From positions 2,190,568 to 2,254,567 of the forward strand of contig NZ_AP026369.1 of the NCBI RefSeq assembly GCF_040436365.1: 64,000 nt of DNA, written 5' to 3'. Of this stretch, positions 8,614-16,665 are shown in pieces; position 1 is the first letter of the stretch; the number at the start of each line of letters is the position of its first letter. The translations under genes were made by a program, and so were the position numbers. Under the pieces are notes generated by a model. The model worked only from the letters and a program-made list of their open reading frames with translations. It was not told the DNA's origin and ran no database searches. Origin of the DNA: Hydrogenimonas sp. SS33. Lineage in GTDB: Bacteria; Campylobacterota; Campylobacteria; Campylobacterales; Hydrogenimonadaceae.

Positions 8614-10309
8614 GTTTTTCAAGAGGCAGGGTGTTGATGACATCCTCCTTTTCGAGCCACCCCCGCCGCGCCTGGTTGATGCCGTAGGCCATGAAGGCCA
8701 GGCTCATGGGGTCGTGGGCGTCGGTGGCGATGGAGATTTTGACCCCCTCCTCTTTGGCTGTCTTGCAGTAGATGTCGTTGAGGTCCAGCCGTTCGGGCTG
8801 GGCGTTGAGTTCCAGAATCTTCCCCTCCTTTTTGCAGACGTCGAAAATGTCGCCCATCTCCAGTTCGTAGGGGTTGCGGTGGCCGATGACCCGGCCCGTG
8901 GGGTGGGCGAGAATGTCCACATGGGGGTTCTGCAGCGCTTTGACGACCCGTTTCGTCTGCTCCTTTTTGGAGAGGTTGAATTTGTAGTGGACCGCCGCCA
9001 GCACCACATCCAGCCTCTTGAGAATGTGGTCGGGCAGGTCCATCGTGCCGTCTTCGAGGATGTCGCACTCGATCCCTTTGAGAACCGTGATCCCTTCGAG
9101 CTTCTCGTTGAGCCGGTCGATCGCCTCCATCTCCTCCAGCAGCCGCTTCTCGTCGAGCCCTTTGGCGACGGTGAGGTGTCTGGAGTGGTCGGTGACGGCG
9201 ATGTAGTCGTACCCCAGCTTTTTCGCCGCTTCCGCCATCTCTTCGATCGTCGCGTGGCCGTCCGTGTTTTTGGAGTGCATATGCAGGTCGCCGCGGATGT
9301 CGCTTCGTTCGATGAGGCGGGGGAGACGGTGCGCCATGCAGGCTTCCACCTCCCCGCGGTCCTCCCGCAGTTCCGGCGCGATGTAACAGAGCCCCATCAG
9401 CCGGTAGATCTCCTCCTCGCTTTCGCCTCCCAGACGCTTTTCGCCCTCGAAGATGCCGTATTCGTTGATTTTCCAGCCCCTCTCCACCGCCATTTTACGG
9501 ATTTTGATATTGTGGGCTTTGGAGCCGGTGAAGTAGTGCAGCGCCGAGCCGTAACTCTCCCGTGCCACGCTTCGCAGGTCCACCTGAAGGTCGTTGCTGA
9601 GAATCACGGTGGAGCGGGTGGGCCCTTTGGAGACCACCTCCTTGACCTTTTCGAACTTGACGAACCAGTCGGTCACGTCGTCCCAGTTTTCGGCGACGAC
9701 GAGAATGTCCAGGTCCCCCACCGTCTCCTTTCGGCGGCGGTAGCTTCCCGCCACCTCCACCTTCACCACCCCGTCAAACCCCGCCAGGTAGCGGCGCAGC
9801 TCTTCGGCGAAGGGTTTGGCTACGTCGAAACGGAAGCGGTGGCCCGCCTTCTTGGCGAGCCGCACCCCCTTGAGGATCTTCTCCACCAGGGTGGGGCCGA
9901 ACCCTTTGAGTTTGTAGATGTCGCCGCTCTCGGCCACCTTCGCCAGCTCCTGCATGGAGGTGATGTGGAAGGTGTCGTAAAGTTGGCGGATCCGTTTGGG
10001 CCCCAGTCCCTCGATGGAGAGGAGCTCGTCGAGCCCTTCGGGCAGCTTTTTTTTCAGGGCTTCGAGTTTGGAGAATTTCCCCGTTTCGACAATTTCGTGA
10101 ATGGCGTCTGAGAGGTCTTTGCCGATGCCCGGCAGTCTGGTCAGGTCTTTGCCCTCGGCGACCAGCTCTTCCAGGCTCTTTCCCAGGTTCTGAACCGTCC
10201 GGGCGGCATTGCGGTAGGCCCGCACTTTGAAGGGGTTCTCCCCCTTGATTTCGAGCATATCCGCCATTTTGTTGAAAAGATCGGCGATTTCACTGTTGGT
10301 CATGGCCAT
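8591..10309 (-). CDS. polX: Family X DNA polymerase/3'-5' exonuclease with PHP domain
   Basis: A 572-residue PolX, a gap-filling repair polymerase. The N-terminal 8-kDa helix-hairpin-helix region (PGIGKDLSDAI, IEGLGPKRI) is followed by the palm domain with GSYRRRKETVGDLDILV, whose DxD binds metal, and by a C-terminal PHP exonuclease domain beginning DLHMHSKNTDG and ending near ATDAHDP. The length and domain order match bacterial PolX. Two ATG codons lie close together (10309 and 10303) and neither has a strong ribosome site. A TATAAT on this strand lies about 40 bases upstream (10349-10354). Confidence 0.93.
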   Translation of the reverse strand: MAMTNSEIADLFNKMADMLEIKGENPFKVRAYRNAARTVQNLGKSLEELVAEGKDLTRLPGIGKDLSDAIHEIVETGKFSKLEALKKKLPEGLDELLSIEGLGPKRIRQLYDTFHITSMQELAKVAESGDIYKLKGFGPTLVEKILKGVRLAKKAGHRFRFDVAKPFAEELRRYLAGFDGVVKVEVAGSYRRRKETVGDLDILVVAENWDDVTDWFVKFEKVKEVVSKGPTRSTVILSNDLQVDLRSVARESYGSALHYFTGSKAHNIKIRKMAVERGWKINEYGIFEGEKRLGGESEEEIYRLMGLCYIAPELREDRGEVEACMAHRLPRLIERSDIRGDLHMHSKNTDGHATIEEMAEAAKKLGYDYIAVTDHSRHLTVAKGLDEKRLLEEMEAIDRLNEKLEGITVLKGIECDILEDGTMDLPDHILKRLDVVLAAVHYKFNLSKKEQTKRVVKALQNPHVDILAHPTGRVIGHRNPYELEMGDIFDVCKKEGKILELNAQPERLDLNDIYCKTAKEEGVKISIATDAHDPMSLAFMAYGINQARRGWLEKEDVINTLPLEKLRALLDR

Positions 10310-10379
10310 GGTGTCGTTCCGTCGAATTGAATTTTTTGCTATGGCCTATTATACAACTGCATGGTGAGAGGAGCGTATA

Positions 10380-10601
10380 ATACCAACCCCCCATCCAAAA
10401 AAAAACATCGGATTCGTGTGTTTGGCACGCGGGGATGCGATTTGCCCTCCGGGACGCGGCCTCTCTCTCAAAAACCGCTAATGCCTGCGGCACCCTGCGG
10501 GCACGCGCGGTTTTCTTGACGGAGAGAGGCCGCTCAAATCGCAACGCTAACCAAACACACGCCCCCGATTGTGTTGTCTGGGATTGGCTGTGGATTGGTA
10601 T
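10380..10601. mobile_element. MITE-like palindromic element B, copy 1
   Basis: About 222 bp with terminal inverted repeats ATACCAA(T/C)CC...GGATTGGTAT and no coding capacity. Long internal arms pair (TGTGTTTGG with CCAAACACA, GCGGCCTCTC with GAGAGGCCGC), so almost the whole element can fold. A closely similar copy is at 25521-25740. Target duplications are not clear. Confidence 0.75.
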
Positions 10602-10644
10602 AAAAGGAGAAGATGAAGAGGTGCGGCCGAAAGGCCGCAATATG

Positions 10645-11736
10645 TTACTTGCGGTGTCGGAGGAAGCTTTCGTAGAGTTCGTCGAAGCCGACGTCGCTGG
10701 AGTGCTCCACATCCTTCAGCCGTTTTATGGCCTCTTCGTAGCGCCCCTCCATCCAGAGGCGCACCGCCTCCCTGGCACCCTGGTGGACGTTGGCGTGGTG
10801 GTGCAAAAGATCGGAGATGGTTTTTTGGTCGTCGGCGATCTCCTTTTTCCCCCGGGTTTCGAACCATTTGCCGAAACGGCAGTGGTTTTCGTCGATAAGG
10901 TCTACACTCGCGTTTTTGAGGAAGGCTTTGTAGACCAGCAGCTTATAGAGGATGTGGTCGATTTTGCCGTTTGCGACGCCGATTTCGTTGCGGAGGTTGT
11001 CGGTGATGTCGCTGATGCGTTCGGAGTTGGAGATGACGAAATCGAGCTCTTCGAAAAATTTCACCAGTGTCTCGCCGATGGTGGCCGCACTCTGGCGGAA
11101 GCGGTCGGTCACCTCCAGAATGTCGGAGGAGTTCTGTTTGAGCTGCCCGATGTTGATCTCCACCTCCATCGTCGCTTTCTGGGTCCGTTCGGCCAGTTTG
11201 CGCACCTCGTCGGCGACGACGGCGAAGCCCCTCCCGTGCTCGCCCGCCCGTGCCGCTTCGATGGCGGCGTTGAGGGCCAGCAGGTTGGTCTGGTCGGAGA
11301 TGTCCTTGATGAGGTTGATGATTTCGCTGATGGCGTTGACACTCTCGTTGAGGGTTTGGGCGCCGTTTTCGAGATTGTTGGTCTCCATGCCGATCTCTTC
11401 GACGGAGCGGTCCACGTCGCTTCGCTGCTCTTTGACATTGGCGATGCGTCCGGCGGTTCTGTCGTTGAGGTCGTGGGCTTCGTCGAGAAGTTCCACCTCG
11501 TTCTCTATGACCCTCTGGAGAAACTTGACCCCGCTTTCGTAGGATTCGATGAGGGTTTCGATAACCTCCCTGTCGTAGTCGAGTTCATTTTTTTCCTGAC
11601 TCTGCCGCTCTTTTTCGCGGTAGGTTTCCAGTTCGCGGGCAAGTTCCGCATTTTCCGACTCAAGCTCCCGGATCCGGGCTTTCAGTTCTTCCGTATCGGT
11701 ACCGTTTTTCGCTTTGCCGTTTCCAAATAGACCCAT
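10645..11736 (-). CDS. Soluble methyl-accepting chemotaxis protein with C-terminal zinc-binding (CZB) domain
   Basis: A 363-residue cytoplasmic chemoreceptor. An N-terminal coiled coil (residues 12-60) leads to a signalling hairpin with the conserved tip region [19 protein letters not shown]. No transmembrane segment or HAMP is present. The C-terminal about 110 residues look like a CZB domain: an H in KIDHILYK, the motif CRFGKWF, then HHHANVH, which would supply the 3His/1Cys zinc site. Such receptors are known to sense zinc or oxidants. The ATG at 11736 is preceded by AAAGG; a longer frame reaches 11856 but lacks a site. It lies downstream of a metal-efflux-type permease in the same direction, which may hint at a metal-related signal. 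Confidence 0.88.
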   Translation of the reverse strand: MGLFGNGKAKNGTDTEELKARIRELESENAELARELETYREKERQSQEKNELDYDREVIETLIESYESGVKFLQRVIENEVELLDEAHDLNDRTAGRIANVKEQRSDVDRSVEEIGMETNNLENGAQTLNESVNAISEIINLIKDISDQTNLLALNAAIEAARAGEHGRGFAVVADEVRKLAERTQKATMEVEINIGQLKQNSSDILEVTDRFRQSAATIGETLVKFFEELDFVISNSERISDITDNLRNEIGVANGKIDHILYKLLVYKAFLKNASVDLIDENHCRFGKWFETRGKKEIADDQKTISDLLHHHANVHQGAREAVRLWMEGRYEEAIKRLKDVEHSSDVGFDELYESFLRHRK

Positions 11737-11806
11737 TTCGTGACCTTTTGTTTGGTTTTTCGTTTGGTGAAATATCGGTATTTTCCGAAAAACGTTAACA
11801 CTCCTT

Positions 11807-12958
11807 TTATCCGCTGCAACATGAGGGTTTCCCTTTGCGGAACCGGGGGGCGGCAATGTGCCGGAGGGTCAGGAGCCAGAGAAGCACGGAGGAGAGGGCC
11901 GCCACGAGGCCGACACGCTCTTCGAGGTGTACCACCGCTTTGGGGTCGATCTGCAGGGAGGCGAAGAGGGCGTCGATCATGAAGCCGAAAAGGAGCGATC
12001 CGGCGACGATGACGCCGATGTAGATGGCGAGGGCGCGGGAACCCAGCATCTTCTTCACCACCCCCATCGTGACGGTGTTGGTGGCGGGCCCGGCGGAGAG
12101 GAAGACGAAGGCGGCCCCCATGCTCACGCCCCCCAGCACCAGCGAGGCGGCGATGGGAAGGCTGGCGGTGGCGCAGACGTACATCGGCACGGCAACGGCG
12201 ATGACGAGAAGGTACCCCAGCCAGGTGTACTGCGCCAGCCAGATCCCCAGGTCTTCGGGCATCGCCGCGGTGATCGCCGCCCCAAGCAGCAGCCCCCACA
12301 GCAGCGGTTTGGCGATGTCGCCCATCAGGGTGACGAACCCGTAGCGCATGGCGGCGGCGAAACTGAACCGTTTGCCCTCCTCTTCGTTGCAGCTGTCGTC
12401 GCAGCCGCAGGCGCTCTCCTGCGCCGGTTCCGCCTTGGGCGTGAAGGCGACGGGCCTTTGGGCGGAGGGTGCCGTCGCGGCGGTGAAGAGGGGCGGCACA
12501 CTTTGGGCGGGGGAGGGTGACGACGGGGTAGCCGCCACTTTTTCGTCGGCGGCGTAGAAGTTGCTCAAGACCCCCGCGGCGAAGGCGATGAGGATGGAGG
12601 TGACGATGCGGTAGAGGGTAAAGAGCCAGCCGAACATGCCGAAGGTGGCCAGAATGGAGTCGATACCGGTGATCGGGGTGGAGATGAGAAAGCTCAGCAC
12701 CGCCCCGCGGCTCGCCCCCTCCTTTTTCAAAGCCGCCGCCAGCGGAATGACGCCGCAGGAGCAGACCGGCAGCGGAATGCCGAAGAGTGTGGCTTTGAGG
12801 ACCGACATCACATTGTCCCGGCCCAGGTGGCGCTGGACGAAATCGTCCGGGACCAGTTCGTACAGGATTCCGGCGAAAAAGAGGCCGAAGAGAATGTAGG
12901 GGGCCATGGCGGCGGTCAGTTCCCAAAGGGCGATGAAGAAGGTACCGATCATTTCCAT
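11807..12958 (-). CDS. DUF318/ArsP-type permease, SO_0444-like metal efflux family
   Basis: A 383-residue inner-membrane permease with about eight to ten hydrophobic helices in two halves. The first half carries the family motif [18 protein letters not shown] and the second [13 protein letters not shown]. The linker (about residues 135-185) holds a Cys-rich patch (ACGCDDSC), and the C-terminus ends in CC, so metal binding is likely; relatives are annotated as copper/zinc or arsenic export proteins. AGGAGG stands eight bases before the chosen ATG. The start overlaps the end of the DUF4395 gene by 10 bp, so the two are translationally coupled. The substrate is not determined. Confidence 0.8.
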   Translation of the reverse strand: MEMIGTFFIALWELTAAMAPYILFGLFFAGILYELVPDDFVQRHLGRDNVMSVLKATLFGIPLPVCSCGVIPLAAALKKEGASRGAVLSFLISTPITGIDSILATFGMFGWLFTLYRIVTSILIAFAAGVLSNFYAADEKVAATPSSPSPAQSVPPLFTAATAPSAQRPVAFTPKAEPAQESACGCDDSCNEEEGKRFSFAAAMRYGFVTLMGDIAKPLLWGLLLGAAITAAMPEDLGIWLAQYTWLGYLLVIAVAVPMYVCATASLPIAASLVLGGVSMGAAFVFLSAGPATNTVTMGVVKKMLGSRALAIYIGVIVAGSLLFGFMIDALFASLQIDPKAVVHLEERVGLVAALSSVLLWLLTLRHIAAPRFRKGKPSCCSG

Positions 12959-13377
12959 CGGACGATCCTCCTGTAAAAGGTGTACATTTTGCAGCCGACG
13001 CAGTAGCTCCAGAGCGCTTCGAGCAGGGCGCACAACGCCATGACGGCCATCACGACGCGGAGGAGTTCTATATGGTGCGTCGCGTAGGCGAGCAGGGCCG
13101 CCGCTGTCATGCCAAGGCCGATGCGGGCCGCGAAGATTTTGGGTGCCGCATCGACGACCTGCGGCTCTCCCAGCCTTTCGGCGAGGGGCCTTGCCAGGCG
13201 GGCGAAGGGGCTCCAGGGCCGGTAGAAGGAGCGTGCCGTGAAATCGGCAAGCAGAAGAATCAGCCACAAAGGTTGCGGCCGGAAAATCGTCAGCAGGGCG
13301 AAAACGAAGACAAGGGCGCCGACGATCCGCGCTACCCGCTCGTTCACCCGTTCGTTGGAAATGGGACAGCTCGACAT
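12949..13377 (-). CDS. DUF4395 family membrane protein
   Basis: A 142-residue protein with about four membrane helices. It begins MSSCPISNERVNERVARI, the usual DUF4395 opening with a Cys-Pro, and ends with a Cys pair (YCVGC) and a basic tail. The family is often found near thioredoxin-like or sulfur/metal genes, but its role is unknown. The ATG at 13377 follows AAAGAGAG; the frame is open to 13503, but those bases contain the operator described next, which argues for the shorter form. It leads an operon with the efflux-type permease. Confidence 0.7.
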   Translation of the reverse strand: MSSCPISNERVNERVARIVGALVFVFALLTIFRPQPLWLILLLADFTARSFYRPWSPFARLARPLAERLGEPQVVDAAPKIFAARIGLGMTAAALLAYATHHIELLRVVMAVMALCALLEALWSYCVGCKMYTFYRRIVRWK

Positions 13378-13465
13378 GAACTCTCTTTCACAGGCCTCTC
13401 CGAAAACCATAGGGATTTCAGAATAGCGCATAAGATATTTTAATGGAAAGTCTACCTTTGGAAAG

Positions 13466-13494
13466 ATAAATAAGACATTAATTGTCCTATTTAT
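13466..13494. promoter_or_regulatory. Inverted-repeat operator upstream of DUF4395-permease operon
   Basis: ATAAATAAGACA and TGTCCTATTTAT form 12-bp arms with one mismatch around a 5-bp spacer, about 90 bases upstream of the DUF4395 start. The size and AT-rich ends resemble operators of dimeric metal sensors such as ArsR/SmtB proteins; that assignment is inference, and no regulator gene is adjacent. Confidence 0.55.
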
Positions 13495-13807
13495 TTCGGT
13501 CACTTTTTTGTCGTTACCATCATAGTAAAGTTGTGTGGAAAGAGTGTGGAATCTGGAACATTGTAATGAACAAATGGATTGGTCGTAATCGTTTGTTGCC
13601 CCCGAGTGTTTTTATCTGTTTACAATAGATGAATAGTCCAAAAAGGCCCGAATCATCGTATTAAACAGTTTTTATTTCAAATTTAACACATAAATTCATA
13701 TTATAGTGACTCACATCTAGACAAATTAAAAAAATTTATAATTTCTTCATCGCGGGCATGCTACCATTGGCAATCAGAAAAATCGAACCAAACTATAAGG
13801 AGAATCG
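13495..13807. promoter_or_regulatory. AT-rich divergent promoter region
   Basis: This gap separates the leftward permease operon from the rightward Tat-lipoprotein gene. It is much more AT-rich than the genes around it. TATAAT at 13737-13742 is a likely -10 box for the rightward gene, without a matching -35 box, and AAGGAG at 13797-13802 is its ribosome site. No gene is seen here. Confidence 0.5.
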
Positions 13808-15889
13808 ATGACACGAAGAGGCTTTATCAGCAGGAGCGCGGCTGCGGCATTGGCCGGCGGGTGGATCTTTTCCGGATGCGGAGGCGGCGGCAGCGGAAGT
13901 GACGGTGGAAGCGGCGGCACTCCTTCCGGGCAGACGCGTAACGCCGCCGATACGGCCGTGGCTTCGCTGCAGCGACGAAACGAGAGTCTGACCGCGACGA
14001 TGGACGACTTTCGCCGAGAGAGCGGGGAGACGGTCGGCGACGGTGTCTCCGGACGCAGTTTCCTGCGCTCCACCCGGAGCGACCCCTCCCGCTTTTTCAC
14101 GGAGTACGGTTCGCCTTTCGGTGAAGGGGCTTCCGGCATTCCCCACTACTTCGGTACCGGGAACGATGTCTGGACCGCATACCGCAAGAGCCTCGACATC
14201 GCGGCGGGCCAATACCGCAGCCAGTTTCTGAAGATGAACGCCGCATTGCGCGTGGCGGGGTACAGGTCGGGCCAGGCCCCTTCCACCCGCGACCTTTCAG
14301 CCGGTGCGGTCGAACGTGCGCAAGTGACCCTGCGGGAAACCGACACGAGCGCCCTGGATAGTTTCAACGAACTGGTGGATCAGCTCGCCTCCGGCAATTT
14401 CACGGAGAGCATCGCCGATCTTCTGACCGTTTCGCTCGGAGTGCTGAGAGAGACGCTGGAGGCGCTGTTGAGCCAGGACAGAATCAAGGGGCTCGCCTAC
14501 ACTGTTTTGACCTATCTTGCCGTCGACAAACTGCTGGAGCTGGTCAAGGAGAAGAGCCTCTCCGATCTCAATTTTCTGGGCAACGACAATATCGTCATCA
14601 GTCTGGGAAAGATGGTGATCGCCGCGTTGGCCCTTCTTGGACTGATCTCCCTGTCGAAACTGGCCCCCTCCGCTTCCGGCAGGTCGGTAGAGCCCCGGGC
14701 GGAGGCGGCCGACGGGGAGATGCTGGCTTTTCTGCGCAATGTCATCACCCAGGGAAAGCTGGTAACGGTACTCTTCGGGTATGTCACGAAGATTCTCACG
14801 GAGATGACCGCCGATACCCAGGCGACGGCCAAACGCCTGACGGAAAGCCTCTCCGACCCCGCCTATACGCTGACACCGGAAGACGAGACGCTGATAGAGA
14901 AGCTCAAGGTGCGCTCCAAAGTGCTCGCCGTCTTCGGCCTGGCGCTCAAAACGCTTTTCGGCCTTCTCGCATCGAACCGGAATGCCCTTTTCACCGATGC
15001 CGACGGCCGGTTCGCAGGATTTTCGCAAAGCGGGGAGGCCGGAGATTTCGATGTGCTTTTCGGCTCGGCCGTCAACCCCTACGATGAAACCTTCAACAGC
15101 TATCTCCACGGCCTCATCGGGGAGATTGCCGCCGGAGGGGGCTCCGACAGCGGGTCGTCGTCGGTTTTAGAGGTGATGCAGGCGTTGTCGACGCAGGCCT
15201 ACAATTTCGCGATCGATGTGGAGACGGACGCCTACACCTTTACGACGCAGACCGAACAGGACGCCTACGCCTTCGCCAGCCACCTGGCCGACCTCGCCTA
15301 CACCTTTACGGCGGGAACGGAGCACGACGCCTACACCTTCGCGACCCATCTGAGCGACCTGGCCTACCGGTTCACCATGAAAATCGAGGACGACGCCTAC
15401 CATTTCGCGCTGCAGGGGATGGAGTGGGGCTACCTCTTCGCTTCCCGGGGGGAAGAGGTGGGCATCATGGCCGACAGGGTCCTCTGGATGGCGGTGCAGA
15501 TAGGGCAGATGGCGGACCGCATCGGGGAGATGGCGGACCGGATCGTCTATACCGAACAGCTTATCGTCTATACCGAAACGCTGATTCTCGATTTCGGCCT
15601 GCTCATCTACGGCGGCATGAAGATCATCGCCAACTTCGTACTGACGGGAATGGCGCTGATACTGGACCGGAAGTGGTACAAACCGGAGACGGAAGATGCC
15701 ATCGTCGATCTCATCGGAAAGAGTGTGGAGCAGATGATGGCCAATATGCAGGAGTACGCGCTCGCCGTTCTCGACAATCAGAACAGGCTGCGTCAGACGA
15801 CCCTCGACGCACTGGATTGGATTCTGGAGATGGAGGCGCTGCAGCAAAACGGTGAAGGCAACACGACAGAGACGAACGCGACGGTATGA
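13808..15889 (+). CDS. Tat-signal lipoprotein with 11-residue and 7-residue repeat domains, function unknown
   Basis: A 693-residue secreted protein that I do not recognise. The N-terminus has a twin-arginine motif (TRRGFI at 2-7), a hydrophobic core and a lipobox-like FSGC with C24, followed by a Gly/Ser linker, so export as a folded lipoprotein is expected. A hydrophobic segment lies near 275-290. From Y465 to Y542 the pattern AYxFA recurs every 11 residues exactly, eight times; residues 554-595 then form six perfect 7-residue units (MADRIGE type). A hydrophobic segment (about 592-625) and a helical tail end the protein. AAGGAG precedes the ATG. Its stop overlaps the start of the LolA-like gene, so the two are coupled. 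Confidence 0.85.
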   Translation: MTRRGFISRSAAAALAGGWIFSGCGGGGSGSDGGSGGTPSGQTRNAADTAVASLQRRNESLTATMDDFRRESGETVGDGVSGRSFLRSTRSDPSRFFTEYGSPFGEGASGIPHYFGTGNDVWTAYRKSLDIAAGQYRSQFLKMNAALRVAGYRSGQAPSTRDLSAGAVERAQVTLRETDTSALDSFNELVDQLASGNFTESIADLLTVSLGVLRETLEALLSQDRIKGLAYTVLTYLAVDKLLELVKEKSLSDLNFLGNDNIVISLGKMVIAALALLGLISLSKLAPSASGRSVEPRAEAADGEMLAFLRNVITQGKLVTVLFGYVTKILTEMTADTQATAKRLTESLSDPAYTLTPEDETLIEKLKVRSKVLAVFGLALKTLFGLLASNRNALFTDADGRFAGFSQSGEAGDFDVLFGSAVNPYDETFNSYLHGLIGEIAAGGGSDSGSSSVLEVMQALSTQAYNFAIDVETDAYTFTTQTEQDAYAFASHLADLAYTFTAGTEHDAYTFATHLSDLAYRFTMKIEDDAYHFALQGMEWGYLFASRGEEVGIMADRVLWMAVQIGQMADRIGEMADRIVYTEQLIVYTETLILDFGLLIYGGMKIIANFVLTGMALILDRKWYKPETEDAIVDLIGKSVEQMMANMQEYALAVLDNQNRLRQTTLDALDWILEMEALQQNGEGNTTETNATV
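15199..15595 (+). repeat. In-gene region encoding 8 x 11-residue then 6 x 7-residue tandem repeats
   Basis: The codons of the Tat-lipoprotein from about residue 464 to 595. Tyr recurs at 465, 476, 487, 498, 509, 520, 531 and 542, with Phe two residues later in each unit. The seven-residue units begin at 554, 561, 568, 575, 582 and 589. The DNA of neighbouring units is also alike, pointing to growth by duplication. Confidence 0.9.
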
Positions 15890-16665
15890 TGAAAAGATAT
15901 CTGTGGGCCCTGCTGGTTCCGTTGCTTCTTAACGCGGCGCCCGATGCCCGGAAAATTTTCGAAGAGAGTGTGCGGCTCTTCTCCCTGCCGAATATCGGTT
16001 TTCTCGTAGAGGCGGAGGTGGAGAAGCCGGGAGGGAGCCAAAAGCGGCGGTTCGTCGTGGCGAGGCATGCGGGGGAGGCGGAAAAGGACCTTCTTATCCG
16101 CTTTCTCGCCCCTTCGACGCTCAGATGCACGACCATTCTGACCAGGGAGCGTGGAAACAGGGTGCAAACCTACGTCTACTTTCCCTCCATCGGCCGGGTG
16201 AGGATCGTCCCCCGGAGCAAAGAGAACAGGGAGGCGGTGGGCCTGGGAATCTCCTATGCCGAACTGCACGCCGCCGGCGGCCGCTTTCTTCCGGTGGCGC
16301 GCACCACCTTCGGAAAGGAGCCCTGTTACCGGATCGTCAAAATCGGTGACGACGGAGAGAAGCGGGTCTATCTGATCGGTACGGCGGACAGACGGTTGAA
16401 AAAGGTCGAAATCTACAGGGGTGATCGTCTCGTCAGGGAGGTGTTCATCGACAAGGTGGGCCGGGTAGCGGGGGTGACGATGGTGCTCGCCTGGCATGTC
16501 ATCGACCGGACGAAGGAGCGGACCATGCGTTTCCGGGTCGATGCCGCAACGGTCACTTCCGATGTTCCGCCTTCCATCTTCAAAACCAACCGCATCAAAC
16601 GGTGCAGCTCCCTGCCCATCGCCCGAGCAGGCGGGGAAGCAGCAGAGAGATCCCCAGCAGGTTGA
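15886..16665 (+). CDS. LolA-like periplasmic outer-membrane lipoprotein-sorting family protein
   Basis: A periplasmic protein of about 258 residues with a clear signal peptide (ending near LLLNAAPDA) and the beta-rich pattern of the LolA-like proteins often paired with MMPL transporters. Such proteins are thought to bind lipid or lipoprotein for passage to the outer membrane. It starts within the stop codon of the Tat-lipoprotein gene (ATGATG), a coupled start. The last 20 or so residues (from about RCSSLPIARAGG) do not look like the family and are encoded antisense to the end of the MMPL gene, with a 71-bp convergent overlap; the original stop may have been lost. Confidence 0.75.
   Translation: MMKRYLWALLVPLLLNAAPDARKIFEESVRLFSLPNIGFLVEAEVEKPGGSQKRRFVVARHAGEAEKDLLIRFLAPSTLRCTTILTRERGNRVQTYVYFPSIGRVRIVPRSKENREAVGLGISYAELHAAGGRFLPVARTTFGKEPCYRIVKIGDDGEKRVYLIGTADRRLKKVEIYRGDRLVREVFIDKVGRVAGVTMVLAWHVIDRTKERTMRFRVDAATVTSDVPPSIFKTNRIKRCSSLPIARAGGEAAERSPAG

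Noticed and set aside
8622..10111. Long plus-strand frame opposite polX
   Set aside because: Shadow of high-GC codon bias; the minus strand shows unmistakable PolX and PHP motifs.
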